Shown: positions 35,322-43,852 of the stretch, in pieces
How positions within the stretch are numbered: the stretch's first letter is position 1
Layout of the letters: each line of letters opens with the position of its first letter
NCBI RefSeq assembly: GCF_018130615.1
Contig: NZ_JAFCKB010000031.1
Location: 1-64,000 of the forward strand
Direction of reading: 5' to 3'
From: Bradyrhizobium manausense
GTDB lineage: Bacteria > Pseudomonadota > Alphaproteobacteria > Rhizobiales > Xanthobacteraceae
DNA: 64,000 bases
Position numbers and translations under genes: made by a program
The notes under the pieces: generated by a model
What the model was told of the DNA's origin: nothing
What the model saw: only the letters and a program-made list of their open reading frames with translations
Databases searched by the model: none

Positions 35322-35804
35322 CTATATCTCAAGTTCGACGAAACGGCGTAGCTTGAAGACGAGGTCGGGCAGAGCCTGGCGGAACCGGGTCGCGTTCTGG
35401 AACGTCGTCGAAAACGGCGCGAAGGTGATCATCGCGTTCCAATTCCGATAGCCATAGACCGTGACCGAGACGCCGGACGGGGGAAAATCCTCGATCTTGC
35501 GCAACTCGCCGAGCACGAGCTCGGCAATCGCGTCCGCCGGCAGAAGGCGCTTGCCGTCCGCCGTCAGGGATGGAGCGGCAGGCCCAACCGGCGTCGGCGC
35601 CGCGACCGCTTGATCGGCAGCATCCTGGAGCTTCGGAGACTCCGCCTCCGGGACTTGCGCCACGTCCGCGGCCGGTGCGGCTGCCGGCCCGGCCGGCATG
35701 AAGTCAGCAAGCGGCGGCGGGCTGGCGGCCTCTGTGCGCTTGCCACCTCCCAGGATGCTGCTGATCATGGCCACAAGGCCAGCATCCCTCGCGTCGTCAC
35801 TCAT
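35322..35804 (-). CDS. hypothetical protein with Ala/Pro-rich linker
   Basis: The ATG at 35804 has a GGGGG-rich site upstream (a GTG one codon earlier is possible), giving 160 aa. The first 90 residues are an Ala/Pro-rich low-complexity linker (AGPAAAPAADVAQVPEAE); the C-terminal part (IAELVLGELRKIEDFPPSGV, TVYGYRNWNAMITFAP) is compact and looks folded. I do not recognise it; similar proteins seem limited to Bradyrhizobiaceae. No signal peptide. Monocistronic. Confidence 0.68.
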   Translation of the reverse strand: MSDDARDAGLVAMISSILGGGKRTEAASPPPLADFMPAGPAAAPAADVAQVPEAESPKLQDAADQAVAAPTPVGPAAPSLTADGKRLLPADAIAELVLGELRKIEDFPPSGVSVTVYGYRNWNAMITFAPFSTTFQNATRFRQALPDLVFKLRRFVELEI

Positions 35805-35955
35805 CACGATTCCCCCCGGCTAGGGCTACTCTAGCATCGGCAGTGTACCCTGCCACAGGGGTCAGCTGATCAGATCGAGCCCTTGCTGCTGCATGGCTCC
35901 CAGCCAGTTCACCGCGGCGCAAGAGGGGGAGCACCTCGCGCCGCGGTGCGATCGG

Positions 35956-36294
35956 TCACTGCTTCTCGAACGGAATATATTGCTGGTACTGCTTCGGCAC
36001 GGAGTTGCGATAGCGCGCGGGGACGGTGCCGGTGTCGACCGAATGATCGATCTCCTGCTGCCGCGTCATCTTCTTCTTGGCCGGCTTCTTCTCGGCGCTC
36101 TTCTTCGCACCGGCCGGCGGGGTCGAGGTGTCCGTGGTCGCGGCCGGTGCAGTGGTCGCAGCAGGCGCCGTCGTGGTGGCCGCGGCGGCCGGCGGCGTGC
36201 CGCCCGCGGCCGGCGCGGTTTGCGCCAGCGCGAGCGGCGTCTGCATGATGAGCGCCAGTGCCGCAGTCGCAGCCAGCAAATATGATTTTTGCAT
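35956..36294 (-). CDS. small secreted Ala/Thr/Pro-rich protein
   Basis: The ATG at 36294 has GGAGG at good spacing; an in-frame extension to 36870 is implausible. The 112-aa product has a signal peptide (YLLAATAALALIMQTPLALA, cut near residue 24), an Ala/Thr/Pro-rich spacer (AAGGTPPAAAATTTAPAATT), a Lys-rich stretch (KKSAEKKPAKKKM) and a short C-terminal part (HSVDTGTVPARYRNSVPKQY). It should be periplasmic, perhaps a cell-envelope linker. Function unknown. Confidence 0.75.
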   Translation of the reverse strand: MQKSYLLAATAALALIMQTPLALAQTAPAAGGTPPAAAATTTAPAATTAPAATTDTSTPPAGAKKSAEKKPAKKKMTRQQEIDHSVDTGTVPARYRNSVPKQYQQYIPFEKQ

Positions 36295-36881
36295 CAGAAC
36301 CTCCAAAATGCCTGATCCCCAATGACGGATGGTCCCGCGGGATCGACGCGTGCAAGTCCGCCGAAGATAGGCGTGAGCCCGGCTGCAAACTGTGGCCGAG
36401 ATCACATTGTCCACGGCGGCGTGCGGCATCATAGGCGCATGCCGAACGCGGCGCACGCGCCGAGACCTAGACGCGCGCGACAATGTGTCGGGTGAGTCCC
36501 GGAACGCACGAGGCATCCGGCGCCACGCCCTTTCGCGCCCCCGCGACGATTGACGAGGCGACGCACGCGCCACAATTTTTGCGCGAGCACGGCGTTCGCC
36601 ACGCCACATCGTCTCACCGATTAGGTCGGCGAAGCTGACATTGCTTTGCGCCGACATTTTCGATGACGAGAATGTTATTCGCCATCGGTGCGGGAAGAAT
36701 TTGCAAGATACATCCGTAGCTTGATCGCAACGTTTGCTCACGGAACCGCATCGACGTCGCGCGATGTGTGAAGCAGTGCATTGCGACGCCAAATTCCGCG
36801 ATCTAGCCTCGCATGCATATCCTATTACGAACAACTTTAACTTTAGTTGCTTGCCGTCGTAACTTTTCATGGAGGTTCTTT
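36295..36881. other. gene-free interval upstream of the peroxidase
   Basis: No supported gene lies here: the frames are Arg/Cys-rich and carry no domain. It holds the divergent promoters of the secreted protein and the peroxidase. The last 90 bases are AT-rich (ACTTTAACTTTAGTTGCTTG) and end in GGAGG at 36871. I did not identify a specific operator. Confidence 0.5.
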
Positions 36882-38426
36882 ATGAGCAGTCGTCACGCCA
36901 TTACGCCCCGCGGTCTCAACGCCACCCGCTCGCCGCTGTCACAAGGCCGCTTCGGCCGCATGTTCCGCAATCTGACGCCGGCGAAATTCGGCCCGAACGA
37001 GGCCGATAACATCGCCAACCTCTCTGCGCTCGCCGACAACATGATCGGCGATTTCGACGCCCCCAAAGACAGCCCCGATGGCGAGGAGAGCGGAATTCCC
37101 GCGCTCTACACTTATTTCGGCCAGTTTGTCGATCACGACATCACCTTCGATCCGGTGAGCTCGCTGACCAAGCAGCAGGACCCGGACGGGCTCGTCGATT
37201 TCCGCACGCCCTCGTTTGATCTCGATAATCTCTACGGGCGCGGTCCGAACGACCAGCCCTACATGTACGACGGCGCCGGCAAATTCCTGCTCGGCGAGAC
37301 CTTGACCGGCACCGGCGTCTCCAACGCCTTCGACCTGCCGCGCTTCAAAGGCCGCGCACTGATCGGCGATCCCCGCAACGACGAAAACAGCATCGTCTCG
37401 CAGTTCCAGGGGCTGATGCTGCGTTTCCACAACCGCATGGTCGACGACAATGACAGCCTCTCGTTCCAGGACGTGCAACAGCGCGTCCGCTTCCACTACC
37501 AATATGTCGTGCTGAACGACTTCCTGCCGCGCATCGTCAATGCCTCCGTGCTGAACGATCTCAAGAGCGGCGGCCATTACGATCGCAGCAAGCTCGCCTA
37601 TTATCATTGGAAGAATTATCCCTACATGCCGGTCGAGTTCTCGGTCGCGGCCTACCGGCTCGGGCATTCCATGATCCGGCCCGGCTATCGGCTGAACGAC
37701 GCCGACAACATGCTGTTGCAGATCTTCCCCGATCCCAACAATCCGGACAACAATGCGCTGACCGGCTTCCGCGCGATGGGTCCGGGACGCGCCATGGACT
37801 GGGGCCGGTTCATCGACATCGACACGCGCGCCTTCGGCGACGAGGGCGACGACACCAATCCCGACAACAAGCGGCGGCTGCAGTTCGCCTATCGCATCGA
37901 CACCTCGCTGGTCGATCCGCTACGCAGGCTGCCGCCGGAGGTCGCCTCCAATCCGTCCTCGCTGGCGCTGCGCAATCTCGAGCGCGGCTGGCGGCTTGGC
38001 CTGCCCTCGGGCCAGGCCGTCGCCAAGGCGATGCACGTGACGCCGCTGACCGACGAGCAGATCATCATCGGCCGCGCCGTCGACAATCCCGATCCAGCCG
38101 GCGATCCGCAGGTGCCGATCGCGTCGATCGCGAACGGCGTGTTCAAAGGCAACTGCCCGCTGTGGACCTACATCCTCGCCGAAGCGCGCCAGTTCGCGAC
38201 CAAGGTCACGGTCCCCGCCACCGGTGCACCGGCGGGCGGCATCAACACGCCACAGCTCGGGCCCGTCGGCGGCCGCATCGTCGCCGAAGTCTTCCTCGGC
38301 ATGATGTTCGGCGACGCTTCCTCGGTGCTGTCGCTCGACCCGAACTGGGCGCCGGTGACCGGTCCCGATTTCAAGCTGAAGGATCTCGTGACCTACGCGC
38401 TGGGTAACGGCGCGCCGCTGCATTGA
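36882..38426 (+). CDS. animal-type heme peroxidase
   Basis: The ATG at 36882 follows GGAGG; it gives 514 aa. The distal His lies in YTYFGQFVDHDITFDP (the QFxDHD motif), and GDPRNDENSIVSQFQGLMLRFHN holds the family's R-x2-E catalytic pair. The proximal His is in AAYRLGHSMIRPGYRLN. These are the landmarks of the animal (peroxidase-cyclooxygenase) superfamily, which oxidises halides, thiocyanate or organic substrates with H2O2. There is no signal peptide. It is monocistronic, followed by a dispersed repeat. The physiological substrate is unknown. Confidence 0.93.
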   Translation: MSSRHAITPRGLNATRSPLSQGRFGRMFRNLTPAKFGPNEADNIANLSALADNMIGDFDAPKDSPDGEESGIPALYTYFGQFVDHDITFDPVSSLTKQQDPDGLVDFRTPSFDLDNLYGRGPNDQPYMYDGAGKFLLGETLTGTGVSNAFDLPRFKGRALIGDPRNDENSIVSQFQGLMLRFHNRMVDDNDSLSFQDVQQRVRFHYQYVVLNDFLPRIVNASVLNDLKSGGHYDRSKLAYYHWKNYPYMPVEFSVAAYRLGHSMIRPGYRLNDADNMLLQIFPDPNNPDNNALTGFRAMGPGRAMDWGRFIDIDTRAFGDEGDDTNPDNKRRLQFAYRIDTSLVDPLRRLPPEVASNPSSLALRNLERGWRLGLPSGQAVAKAMHVTPLTDEQIIIGRAVDNPDPAGDPQVPIASIANGVFKGNCPLWTYILAEARQFATKVTVPATGAPAGGINTPQLGPVGGRIVAEVFLGMMFGDASSVLSLDPNWAPVTGPDFKLKDLVTYALGNGAPLH

Positions 38427-38460
38427 TGTTCTGAAGAGACGATTATCCGTGGGGCTTGCT

Positions 38461-38488
38461 CCGCCTCTCCCGCTTGCGGGAGAGGCGG
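38461..38488. repeat. GC-rich inverted repeat (CTCTCCCGC-TT-GCGGGAG family)
   Basis: Arms CCGCCTCTCCCGC and GCGGGAGAGGCGG pair perfectly over 13 bp with a TT loop. The same core recurs at 50068-50214. It lies 35 bases after the peroxidase stop and may also end that transcript. Confidence 0.8.
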
Positions 38489-38664
38489 ACGCGCTCGCAG
38501 AGGGTGAGGGTTCTCACCACGCAGGGGCAATCCCTAGCCAGCAATCCCGACGTGGAGAGACCCCCACCCCAGCCCTCCCCCGCAAGCAAGAGAGGGAGCC
38601 CATTGTCGACGCCGCAACATCGTGCAGTCAAACGCGATTGAAGCAGTGCGTACGAACTCTCGTT

Positions 38665-39183
38665 CTAATGCGCGGCCCCAAGACCGCTCTCCGAAAGCCG
38701 CTCCGCAAACCAGAGCGACTGCACCTGATCGACGACGCCGCTGACATAGACTTCCGACATCGTCACGCCGTGCCTGTCGAGCACCAGCAGCACGCCGATC
38801 CAGTAGGCGAACCAGACATGCGGGTCGGTCATCGCTTTCAGCTTGTGCTGGTCGTGCTCCAGCGGCGTGTGATTGCTCGCCTTGCGGATCTCGACAGTGA
38901 GCAGATTGTTCGGGATCTCGCGCTGATGCACGACGACATCGGGGTAGATCGACTTGCCGAGATGATCGTCGGTCGAGATGATGGTGCCATGCGGCAGGTG
39001 CAGCGTGCGCTCGCCGAGCCGGTCGTAATTGCAATCGACCGCCCAGCCCTGGAATTGCCGTTCGAGATAGACGGCGAAGCGGTGCGTGACGGCGCGCTCG
39101 CCGATATCCTTCTCGAACAGGAAATCTTCGTGGGCGTAAAACTCCCGGAGCGCCGCGATCACCTTGTTCAGCTCGGTCTGCAT
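38665..39183 (-). CDS. hypothetical protein with restriction-endonuclease-like motif
   Basis: A 172-aa soluble protein. IYPDVVVHQRE then NNLLTVEIRKASNH gives a D...E-x-R pattern like the PD-(D/E)XK fold, followed by EHDQHKLKAMTD, the helix that often follows in such folds. The end (EVYVSGVVDQVQSLWFAERL) is less conserved. Similar proteins occur widely as unknowns, and catalytic activity is uncertain because Arg replaces the usual Lys. Monocistronic, flanked by repeats. Confidence 0.68.
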   Translation of the reverse strand: MQTELNKVIAALREFYAHEDFLFEKDIGERAVTHRFAVYLERQFQGWAVDCNYDRLGERTLHLPHGTIISTDDHLGKSIYPDVVVHQREIPNNLLTVEIRKASNHTPLEHDQHKLKAMTDPHVWFAYWIGVLLVLDRHGVTMSEVYVSGVVDQVQSLWFAERLSESGLGAAH

Positions 39184-39217
39184 CGTGCCTCCGGGCTCAT
39201 CACGCTCTTAGTTCAGT

Positions 39218-39342
39218 GTCGTCCCGGCGTAGGCCGGGCCCCACCGCGACATTTATCGTGTACGCACAGTGCACGCACCGAACGCCTAGTCTTCGCCAAA
39301 CCTCTCCCTGGGGTGATGGGTCCCGGCTTTCGCCGGGACGAC
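39218..39342. repeat. dispersed repeat with 12-bp terminal inverted repeats
   Basis: GTCGTCCCGGCG (39218-39229) and CGCCGGGACGAC (39331-39342) are perfect inverted copies around a 100-base core. Relatives or half-copies lie near 61704 and 63074. No coding sequence inside; it resembles a MITE-like or REP-derived intergenic element. Confidence 0.72.
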
Positions 39343-39360
39343 GTGGGGAGAGAACTTGGC

Positions 39361-40908
39361 CTACATCACGACTTCGATCAGCCGCGGTCCCGGCTCGGCG
39401 ACGGCCTCGGCCAGCGCCTTGTTGAACTCATCGGCATTGGTGACGGCGCGGCCGGGCACGCCCATGCCCTTGGCCAGCGCCACGAAATCGAGCGTCGGAC
39501 GATCAAGCCGCAGCATGTCGTTGGCGCGCTGGCCGGGCTCGCCGGCACCGACATTGTCGAACTCGCCGCGCAGGATCTGGTAGATGCGGTTGGCGAACAC
39601 GATGGTGACGATATTGAGATTCTCGCGCGCCTGGGTCCACAGCGACTGGATCGTGTACATCGCGCTGCCGTCGCCGACCATGGTGATGACCTTGCGGTCC
39701 GGGCAGGCGATCGCCGCGCCGATCGACAGCGGCGTCGAGAAGCCGATCGAGCCGCCCATGTTCTGCAGCCAGTCATGCGGCGCGGCTGCGGCCGTCGGCG
39801 GGAAGAAGCCGCGGCCGGTGGTGAGGGATTCGTCGACCATGATCGCGTTCTCGGGGATCGCACATGCGATCGCCTGCGCGATCGAGGCGAAGGTGAGCGC
39901 GCCGGTCGGCTTGACCAGTTCCTGTAACGCCTGCGGCTTGACGTCCCTGGCGCTCGCCTTCACCGCGCCGGCGAGCGCTTCCAGAGCCGCGACCGAATTC
40001 TCGCCCCAGGAGGTCATGCGATGGACCTCGCAGCCATCGGGCTTGAGCATGCTCGGCTTGTTCGGGTAGGCGAAGAACGCCACGGGATCGTCGGACTCGA
40101 CAAGCACGATGTGACGGAACTTTGCCAGCATCGGCAGCGCGTTCTCGATGACGTAATGGATGCGGTCGATCGAGAAGCGGCCGCGGCCACGTGCCATCTT
40201 CGGGCGGAAGGTCGGGCCCATCACGGTGCAGCCGGTCTTGCCGGCGATGCGCTCGGCCAGCGCCAGGCCGTGCTCGCTCAGCGCGCTGCCGGTCATCAGG
40301 AGCAGCGTGCCCTCGCCGTCACCATGCAGGGTCCTGGCGGCCTGCTCGACCGCCTGCGGCGAATAGCTGGCGCGCTGCTGCTCGGCCGGGACCTCGGCGA
40401 CGCCGTCGGCCTCGTTCCAGGCGGTGTCGGCGGGCAGGATCAGGGTCGCGATCTGCGGCGGAGCGCTCTTGGCGGCGGCGATCGCGGCGGCGCCATCAGC
40501 GGCGACCGATTTGGCATTCGGCGAGGTGCGGACCCAGGACGACATCGGCCGGGCCAGGCCCTCGATGTCGGAGGTCAGCGGCGCGTTGTAGTCGATGTGG
40601 TAGACGGCGTGCTGGCCGACGATGTTGACGATGCCGGAATTGGCCTTCTTGGCATTGTGCAGATTGGCAAGGCCATTGGCGAGGCCGGGGCCGAGATGCA
40701 GCAGGGTCGAGGCAGGCTGGCCCTTCATGCGGAAATAGCCGTCGGCCGCACCCGTCACCACGCCCTCGAACAGGCCGAGCACACAGCGCATGCCCGGCAC
40801 GCGGTCGAGCGCTGCGACAAAGTGCATCTCGGAGGTGCCGGGGTTGGTGAAGCAGACGTCCACCCCGCCCTTGACCATCGTCCGCACCAGGCTTTCCGCA
40901 CCGTTCAT
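39361..40908 (-). CDS. acetolactate synthase-like ThDP-dependent enzyme
   Basis: The ATG at 40908 has GGAG upstream; a frame extending to 40959 is not family-like. The 515-aa protein has the N-terminal PYR domain (FTNPGTSEMHFVAALD, catalytic Glu in GLFEGVVTGAADGY), a central domain, and the C-terminal PP domain with MVGDGSAMYTIQSLW, the GDG-type ThDP/Mg motif. The substrate is not certain: such proteins are labelled acetolactate synthase large-subunit homologs, but no small subunit lies nearby, so another 2-keto acid may be used. It is transcribed alone. Confidence 0.85.
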   Translation of the reverse strand: MNGAESLVRTMVKGGVDVCFTNPGTSEMHFVAALDRVPGMRCVLGLFEGVVTGAADGYFRMKGQPASTLLHLGPGLANGLANLHNAKKANSGIVNIVGQHAVYHIDYNAPLTSDIEGLARPMSSWVRTSPNAKSVAADGAAAIAAAKSAPPQIATLILPADTAWNEADGVAEVPAEQQRASYSPQAVEQAARTLHGDGEGTLLLMTGSALSEHGLALAERIAGKTGCTVMGPTFRPKMARGRGRFSIDRIHYVIENALPMLAKFRHIVLVESDDPVAFFAYPNKPSMLKPDGCEVHRMTSWGENSVAALEALAGAVKASARDVKPQALQELVKPTGALTFASIAQAIACAIPENAIMVDESLTTGRGFFPPTAAAAPHDWLQNMGGSIGFSTPLSIGAAIACPDRKVITMVGDGSAMYTIQSLWTQARENLNIVTIVFANRIYQILRGEFDNVGAGEPGQRANDMLRLDRPTLDFVALAKGMGVPGRAVTNADEFNKALAEAVAEPGPRLIEVVM

Positions 40909-41175
40909 TCTGTCTGCTCCCGCAACCGGCGATTTCCAGTGATCCGTCCGACCAATCATTGTTCGCAGGCCCGGTCAAAGCAATAGCCGGCATCGCGGCC
41001 CTGCCCCGCATGACGATGCGCCGGCTTGGATGATTTTTTCCGCCAAATGGACGCCGTTGCCGATTTGGTAACGCCATCCGTTAACGATGCCCTGCCTCAC
41101 GGGGCCGTGGCTTGCGAAATGCCGGCAAATATGGCCTCTGGCTGTCGTTGAATCGATTTTTTTCTGGGGGAAACA

Positions 41176-41751
41176 ATGATCCGGTTTTTTGCCGCGCCGC
41201 TTGCCGCAATGGCACTCTTGCTCACTGGCGTGGCCGACGCATCCGCAGCGGGGATGGTGGACTTCACGGGCACCAGCTCCACCGGCTTTCTCGGCGGCGG
41301 CGCGAGCCCGATCCCCCGCACCACCGTCATGTACAACGGCAACTATGCCCCCGGCACGATCGTGGTGAACACGGCCGAGCGCCGGCTCTACCTGGTGCTC
41401 CAGGACGGCCAGGCGCTGCGCTACGGCATCGGCGTCGGCCGTGACGGCTTCCGCTGGGGCGGGGTGCACAAGATCACCGCCAAGAAAGAATGGCCGGAGT
41501 GGACGCCGCCGTCGCAGATGATCGCCCGCCGGCCGGACCTGCCGCGCCACATGAAGGGCGGCATCGAGAATCCGCTCGGCGCGCGCGCAATGTACCTGGG
41601 CTCGACGCTCTACCGCATCCACGGCTCCAACGAGCCGGAGACGATCGGCCAGGCGGTGTCCTCGGGCTGCTTCCGCATGACCAATGACGACGTCACCGAC
41701 CTCTACGGCCGCGTCGGGGTCGGCACCACCGTGGTCGTGCTGAACAACTGA
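41176..41751 (+). CDS. L,D-transpeptidase (YkuD domain), exported
   Basis: A 191-aa protein with a signal peptide (residues 1-25, ASAA cut). The YkuD catalytic region is complete: H149 in YRIHGSNEPETIGQ and nucleophile C165 in VSSGCFRMTN. Such enzymes form 3-3 crosslinks in peptidoglycan or attach lipoproteins in the periplasm. A typical single-domain rhizobial Ldt of about 190 aa. It starts at ATG after GGGGG/AAACA spacing and is transcribed with its own promoter. Confidence 0.95.
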   Translation: MIRFFAAPLAAMALLLTGVADASAAGMVDFTGTSSTGFLGGGASPIPRTTVMYNGNYAPGTIVVNTAERRLYLVLQDGQALRYGIGVGRDGFRWGGVHKITAKKEWPEWTPPSQMIARRPDLPRHMKGGIENPLGARAMYLGSTLYRIHGSNEPETIGQAVSSGCFRMTNDDVTDLYGRVGVGTTVVVLNN

Positions 41752-41835
41752 CCGGCCGGCCGCGAGCGGAACCTGCTCGGCGCGGGAATTTGCGGACTTG
41801 TGCGGAGGCACCGAATACGGCAGCGTTGCGCAACG

Positions 41836-42654
41836 ATGCGCGCCTTCAACCCGCTCTCGGTTCCCCTCCGCATCGCCCTGGTGGCGCTCGCAACGCTCAT
41901 CTGCGTGCCTGACACCGCTACCAAAGCGATCGCCGGCGAGCTGCCCGCGATCGCCTCACGCCAGCGCACCGAGAAGAAGAGCTTTACCGACGCCGAGATC
42001 GTCGACGGTTTCTTCAAGACCGCGTTCGGCGCCGAATACCACCTCGCCGGCCGCGTCGATCGCATCCGCAAGTTCGACGGGCCGGTGCGCGTGTTCGCCG
42101 AGACCGACCGGGCCGACCGCAAGGCGCAGCTCGCGAAGGTCGTGGCCGACATCGCCGCGCGCGTGCAGCACCTCGACATCGCCATGACCGACACCAGCGA
42201 GGCGGCGAATCTGCGGGTGAAGCTCGTGCGCGACCGCGACCTCTACCGCACCATTGCGAGCTTCTACGGCGCGGAGAAGGCGCGCGATATCCGCACCTCG
42301 CTCGATCCGCAATGCCTGTCCGGCTTCCGCAAGAACGATCAATTCGAGATCGAGCATTCCGACGTCATCCTCACCGTCGACATCAGCGATTTCACTTTCC
42401 TCGACTGCGCCTATGAGGAGGTGCTGCAATCGCTCGGGCCGATCAACGACACCGCGAGCGTGCCGTGGACGATGTTCAACGACAATGTGTCGATGGGCTA
42501 TTTCGACGTCTACGACCAGTACATCCTCAACCTGCTCTACGATCCCCGCATCAAGGCCGGCATGACCGTGCTGGAGGTGCGATCGGTGCTGCCCGAAGTG
42601 CTCACCGACGTGCGCGCCTGGGTGAAGCGGGTGAACGATCTGAAAGAGCAGTAA
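41836..42654 (+). CDS. DUF2927 protein, exported
   Basis: The ATG at 41836 gives a 272-aa protein with an N-terminal signal peptide (LRIALVALATLICVPDTATK). The body (EIVDGFFKTAFGAEYH, RKFDGPVRVFAE, NLRVKLVRDRDLYRTI, FTFLDCAYEEVLQSLGPIND) is the DUF2927 domain, a putative zinc-dependent-protease-like family with unknown activity. It lies 84 bases after the transpeptidase, on the same strand, and may be cotranscribed. Confidence 0.82.
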   Translation: MRAFNPLSVPLRIALVALATLICVPDTATKAIAGELPAIASRQRTEKKSFTDAEIVDGFFKTAFGAEYHLAGRVDRIRKFDGPVRVFAETDRADRKAQLAKVVADIAARVQHLDIAMTDTSEAANLRVKLVRDRDLYRTIASFYGAEKARDIRTSLDPQCLSGFRKNDQFEIEHSDVILTVDISDFTFLDCAYEEVLQSLGPINDTASVPWTMFNDNVSMGYFDVYDQYILNLLYDPRIKAGMTVLEVRSVLPEVLTDVRAWVKRVNDLKEQ

Positions 42655-42676
42655 TCCCGGTCGCCGTGGCGACGTC

Positions 42677-43804
42677 CTATTGCACCAGATCGGCGACGGT
42701 GGTCGCGGCCTTCAGGCCGGTGCCGGTGAGGACCGCAACCGTGGTCTCGTTCGCCTTGATGGCGCCGCTGGCGGAGAGTTTGTCGAGCGCCGCAGCTGCG
42801 CTGGCGCTGGTGGGCTCGGTGAACAGGCCCTGCCGCGCCAGACGCCGCAGGGCGGCCACGATCTCGACCTCGGTAAGCGCAACGGTGCCGCCGCCGCTTT
42901 CACGCAGCGCAGCGATGATCTCGCGCAGCCGCAGCGGGTGCTTGATCGCAGTGCCCTCGGCGATGGTCTTGTTGACCTCGCGCGCGACGGGCGTGTCGGC
43001 GCCGGCCTTGAAGCTGGCGTCGATCGGCGAGCAGTTGAGCGGCTGCGCCGCAAACAGCCGCGGCAGCTTTGCGATCTGCCCCGCTTTCAACAGCTCGCGG
43101 AAGCCGAAGGCGCAGCCGAGCAGGCTGCTGCCGGCGCCGACGGGAACGATGACGTTGTCCGGCGCGCGAAAACCGAGGTCTTCCCAGATTTCATAGGCGA
43201 ACGATTTGGTGCCCTCGAGGAAGAACGGCTGCCAGTTGTGGCTGGCATAGAAAGTCTGGCTCGACTGCCTGATGGCCTCGGCCTCCGACTCCTCGCGCGG
43301 GCCCTCGACGAGCTGCACCTCGGCGCCATAAGCACGCACTTGTGCAATCTTGGCTGGCGACGTCGAGGCCGGCGCCAAGATCTTCACGCGCATGCCTCCG
43401 GCAGCGCCAAGCCCGGCCATGGACGAGCCGCCATTGCCGGAGGAGTCCTCGAGAATGGCGTCGACGCCGATCTGGCGGAGGAAGGACAGCATGACCGCGG
43501 AGCCGCGGTCCTTGAAGCTGCCGGTCGGATTGAACCATTCGAGCTTGAAGAACGGACGCAGATCGCCCCAAGACTGCTGCACCAGCGGCGTGCAGCCAAC
43601 GCCGAGCGAAATCGGGTCCTTGATCTCCACCGGCAGCGACGCGCGGTAGCGCCACAGCGACCGCGTGCCGCTGTCGATATCCGCGCGCGAGATCCCCGCG
43701 CCTGGCGTCACCAGCAGCGGCGTGCGCTCGTCCGAGCACCAGCGCGGCTCGTGAAGCGGATAGAGCTTTCCATTGCGGGGATCGATGTAGCTGGCGGCAG
43801 GCAT
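42677..43804 (-). CDS. threonine synthase-like PLP enzyme
   Basis: A 375-aa fold-type II PLP protein. The PLP lysine is in NPTGSFKDRGSAVM, the phosphate loop is DSSGNGGSSMAG..., and VPVGAGSSLLG and VLTGTGLKA complete the cofactor site. It matches threonine synthase-like proteins (EC 4.2.3.1) that convert O-phospho-homoserine, but the short N-terminus and absence of other threonine genes mean another beta- or gamma-replacement is possible. It is convergent with the DUF2927 gene. Confidence 0.83.
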   Translation of the reverse strand: MPAASYIDPRNGKLYPLHEPRWCSDERTPLLVTPGAGISRADIDSGTRSLWRYRASLPVEIKDPISLGVGCTPLVQQSWGDLRPFFKLEWFNPTGSFKDRGSAVMLSFLRQIGVDAILEDSSGNGGSSMAGLGAAGGMRVKILAPASTSPAKIAQVRAYGAEVQLVEGPREESEAEAIRQSSQTFYASHNWQPFFLEGTKSFAYEIWEDLGFRAPDNVIVPVGAGSSLLGCAFGFRELLKAGQIAKLPRLFAAQPLNCSPIDASFKAGADTPVAREVNKTIAEGTAIKHPLRLREIIAALRESGGGTVALTEVEIVAALRRLARQGLFTEPTSASAAAALDKLSASGAIKANETTVAVLTGTGLKAATTVADLVQ

Positions 43805-43852
43805 GGCGCACTCCGAAAACGAGGCCGGAGGCTGCAGGGTATGTCTGATTGT

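Noticed and set aside
38449-39927. Plus-strand frame of 492 codons
   Set aside because: It runs antisense to two well-supported minus-strand genes and through a repeat; it is a GC-rich shadow.
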